From: Pelagibacteraceae bacterium
Lineage (GTDB): Bacteria > Pseudomonadota > Alphaproteobacteria > Pelagibacterales > Pelagibacteraceae
NCBI GenBank assembly: GCA_009693705.1
Contig: SHWS01000013.1
Location: 1-35,316 of the forward strand
DNA length: 35,316 nt
Direction: 5' to 3'
Shown here: positions 33,883-35,316 of the stretch, one piece after another
How the letters are laid out: every line of letters starts with the position of its first letter
Position numbering within the stretch: position 1 is the stretch's first letter
The notes under the pieces: model-generated
The model's input: the letters and a program-made list of their open reading frames with translations, nothing else
Told to the model about the DNA's origin: nothing
Databases searched by the model: none
Position numbers and translations under genes: made by a program

Positions 33883-34383
33883 ATGAGAGTAAATATTGCA
33901 CTTCTAACAGTAACAGATACTAGAACTTTTGATAATGATAAATCAGGGGCAATATTGGTAAATAAAATAAAGGAAGCAAATCATAATCTTGTGGATAGGA
34001 AAATTTGTAAAGATAATAAACATGAAATAGTTTCTATTCTTAACGAATGGATTCAGCATTCTGATATAGACACTATTATAACCACTGGAGGTACAGGTTT
34101 AACCGGTAGAGATATTACTCCAGAAGCACTTGATGAGGTCGCTGAAAAACACATCCCAGGTTTTGGTGAAATTTTTAGAAATATAAGTTTAAAAACCGTA
34201 GGTACTTCAGCCATACAATCTAGAGCATGTGCGGTTCTAGCAAATGGCAAATATATATTTGCTCTTCCAGGTTCTTCAGGTGGAGTTACAGATGCGTGGG
34301 ATGGAATTCTAAAATATCAATTAGATATTAATAATAAACCTTGTAACTTTGTTGAATTATTTCCAAGACTTAAGGAAAAATGA
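33883..34383 (+). CDS. moaB: MoaB-type molybdopterin biosynthesis protein
   Basis: A 166-residue protein of the MoaB/Mog fold. MRVNIALLTVTDTRTFDNDKSG is the family opening. TIITTGGTGLTGRDITPEAL contains the conserved binding loop, and PGFGEIFR and FALPGSSGGVTDAW complete it. Relatives adenylylate molybdopterin or are thought to. No other molybdenum cofactor gene is in the window. The stop abuts the convergent DUF1244 gene with no spacer. Confidence 0.93.
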   Translation: MRVNIALLTVTDTRTFDNDKSGAILVNKIKEANHNLVDRKICKDNKHEIVSILNEWIQHSDIDTIITTGGTGLTGRDITPEALDEVAEKHIPGFGEIFRNISLKTVGTSAIQSRACAVLANGKYIFALPGSSGGVTDAWDGILKYQLDINNKPCNFVELFPRLKEK

Positions 34384-34629
34384 TTATTTTTGATATTTTT
34401 TTTTCCATTCGTCGTAAGGCATTCCGTAAATGTGTTCTCTTGCATCAGGATCTGAAATAGTAATATTTTTCTTTTCAGCCTCCTCGCGGTACCATTTAGA
34501 CAAACAGTTTCTACAAAATCCTGCAAGATCCATTAAATCAATATTTTGAACATCTTTTCTATTTCTTAAATGTTCAACTAATCTTTCAAATACAGCTGAT
34601 TGTAGCTCTTTTTTTGCATTATTATTCAT
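34384..34629 (-). CDS. DUF1244 family protein
   Basis: An 81-residue protein that matches DUF1244 nearly end to end: FERLVEHLRNRKDVQNIDLMD, then GFCRNCLSKWYREEA with the two conserved Cys, and YGMPYDEWKKKYQ at the end. The family is common in Alpha- and Gammaproteobacteria; its function is unknown. It is probably cytoplasmic. Its ATG is 24 bases from the divergent CoxG-like gene. Confidence 0.92.
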   Translation of the reverse strand: MNNNAKKELQSAVFERLVEHLRNRKDVQNIDLMDLAGFCRNCLSKWYREEAEKKNITISDPDAREHIYGMPYDEWKKKYQK

Positions 34630-34653
34630 AAAAGTTTAATATAAAATCAACAT

Positions 34654-35205
34654 ATGAAACTATCAGGATCGTATCAAATCAATTTAATAAAGCAAAAAGT
34701 TTGGCAGGCGCTAAATGATCCAAACATACTGCAAAAAGCTATTCCAGGTTGTGAAGAATTTAAAAAAAACTCAGATACAAAATTTATAGCAAAAGCGACA
34801 AATAAAATTGGTCCCTTTAACGCAAGTTTTACTGGAGAAATTGAACTAAAAGATTTTGATCCACCTAACAGTTATAAAATTGTAGGATCTGGAAATTCTC
34901 CAGTTGGATTTGCTTCGGGTGAAGCATGGGTAAGACTAGAAAATAATCAAGGAGGTACCAAACTAATTTATGAAGTTCAGGCAAATGTTGGAGGTAAAAT
35001 TGCTCAAGTAGGATCAAGATTAATTGATATGACAGCAAAAAAAATGGCAGATATTTTTTTTGGAAAATTTTCTGAGTTGATTTCACCTAAAGATATAGAA
35101 AATAAAGATATAGAAAATAAGGTAGTTAAAAAAAATGCCAATAAAAAAATATTCTATACAATCATTACAATTGCGATTTTATTTTCATTATATCAATTGA
35201 TATAG
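34654..35205 (+). CDS. CoxG-like SRPBCC protein with C-terminal membrane anchor
   Basis: A 183-residue protein. MKLSGSYQINLIKQKVWQAL, then LQKAIPGCEEF, FTGEIELKDFDPPNSYKI and GEAWVRLENNQGGTKLIYEV match the CoxG (carbon monoxide dehydrogenase subunit G) SRPBCC domain, with a lipid-like pocket, through about residue 145. Residues about 165-182 form a hydrophobic C-terminal anchor. No coxL, coxM or coxS is nearby, so a CO dehydrogenase role is not supported here. Some lone homologues exist in marine Alphaproteobacteria. Confidence 0.87.
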   Translation: MKLSGSYQINLIKQKVWQALNDPNILQKAIPGCEEFKKNSDTKFIAKATNKIGPFNASFTGEIELKDFDPPNSYKIVGSGNSPVGFASGEAWVRLENNQGGTKLIYEVQANVGGKIAQVGSRLIDMTAKKMADIFFGKFSELISPKDIENKDIENKVVKKNANKKIFYTIITIAILFSLYQLI

Positions 35206-35212
35206 AATTCTT

Positions 35213-35231
35213 ATTCTACCATAGGTAGAAT
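35213..35231 (+). terminator. Hairpin after the CoxG-like gene
   Basis: ATTCTACC and GGTAGAAT form a perfect 8-base stem around ATA, 8 bases after the stop codon. Only a weak TTTATA follows, so intrinsic termination is possible but not certain. Confidence 0.45.
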
Positions 35232-35271
35232 TTATAAATTTAAGTTGAACCTAAAGTAGTACTATGATGTA

Positions 35272-35287
35272 TTTTGGTTTACCAAAA
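35272..35287. repeat. Short inverted repeat in the last intergenic stretch
   Basis: TTTTGGT and ACCAAAA form a 7-base inverted repeat with two bases between them. It lies about 15 bases before an ATG at 35302 that begins MQKIN and leaves the window. The repeat could be an operator or a terminator-like hairpin. The start of the next gene is too short to identify. Confidence 0.35.
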
Positions 35288-35316
35288 CTAAAAAAAATTT
35301 TATGCAAAAAATTAAT

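Noticed and set aside
34317-34526. Minus-strand frame of 69 codons overlapping DUF1244
   Set aside because: The overlapping DUF1244 frame matches its family end to end, so the other is a shadow.
1-35316. CRISPR array, tRNA, rRNA, insertion sequence, integrase or phage module
   Set aside because: No spaced direct repeats, no cloverleaf-like stretches in the small gaps, and no transposase or recombinase motifs were seen. Nearly every base is in a recognised gene.

Overview
The window is a gene-dense, very AT-rich piece of a bacterial chromosome (roughly 25-30% G+C by eye). It is almost certainly from a marine alphaproteobacterium with a streamlined genome, and SAR11/Pelagibacterales-like is the best guess. 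The evidence is the mix of alphaproteobacterial family members and neighbourhoods: NDUFA12-like complex I subunit next to a DUF2155 protein, aroQ-accB-accC, RNase E next to PBP1A and prfB, an IscR-SUF operon, DUF1244, an IscR with three Cys, and a free-standing C-terminal domain of B12-dependent ribonucleotide reductase. Intergenic gaps are tiny, and many gene pairs overlap by 1, 4 or 8-14 bases. The lineage is inferred from gene content, not from a marker-gene comparison.

Layout. 1-191 (-) is the start of lptF (LPS export permease), divergent from pepA-ndk (253-2113, +). 2103-3693 (-) is purM-purN (purines), head to head with a secreted DUF2066-like protein, an Hda-like DnaA-related ATPase and aspS (3705-7228, +). 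7231-8055 (-) is the NrdJ C-terminal-like protein. 8168-8912 (+) is NDUFA12 and a DUF2155 protein. 8899-11121 (-) is aroQ-accB-accC (dehydroquinase, then the biotin carboxyl carrier and carboxylase of fatty acid synthesis). 11135-12131 (+) is thiS-thiG (thiazole half of thiamine). 12124-13941 (-) is RNase E/G. 14075-19938 (+) is PBP1A, prfB with its programmed +1 frameshift, and a large AsmA-like envelope protein. 19935-21164 (-) is tyrS and 21212-22363 (+) is anmK. 22360-23016 (-) is an alpha/beta hydrolase.

23100-29316 (+) is the most coherent unit: an iscR gene behind a near-perfect Type 1 IscR operator that overlaps its promoter, followed without a break by sufB, sufC, sufD, sufS, sufU, sufT-like and sufA. 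This is one self-regulated Fe-S cluster assembly operon. It is followed by a 56-codon unassigned ORF, then glnA (29557-30963, -), YbaK-like deacylase and an EamA transporter (+), a 2OG-Fe(II) oxygenase-like protein and a TauE-type permease (-), moaB (+), a DUF1244 protein (-) and a CoxG-like SRPBCC protein (+).

I find no tRNA, rRNA, CRISPR, insertion sequence, phage or integrated element. Almost all genes are housekeeping genes in familiar neighbourhoods, and I do not see a convincing undescribed multi-gene system. The observations most worth following up are an RNase E that lacks the Zn-link cysteines, the free-standing NrdJ C-terminal-like protein, the IscR operator and its start-codon consequence, the prfB recoding site, the short ORF behind sufA, and the extreme compaction of divergent and convergent junctions.
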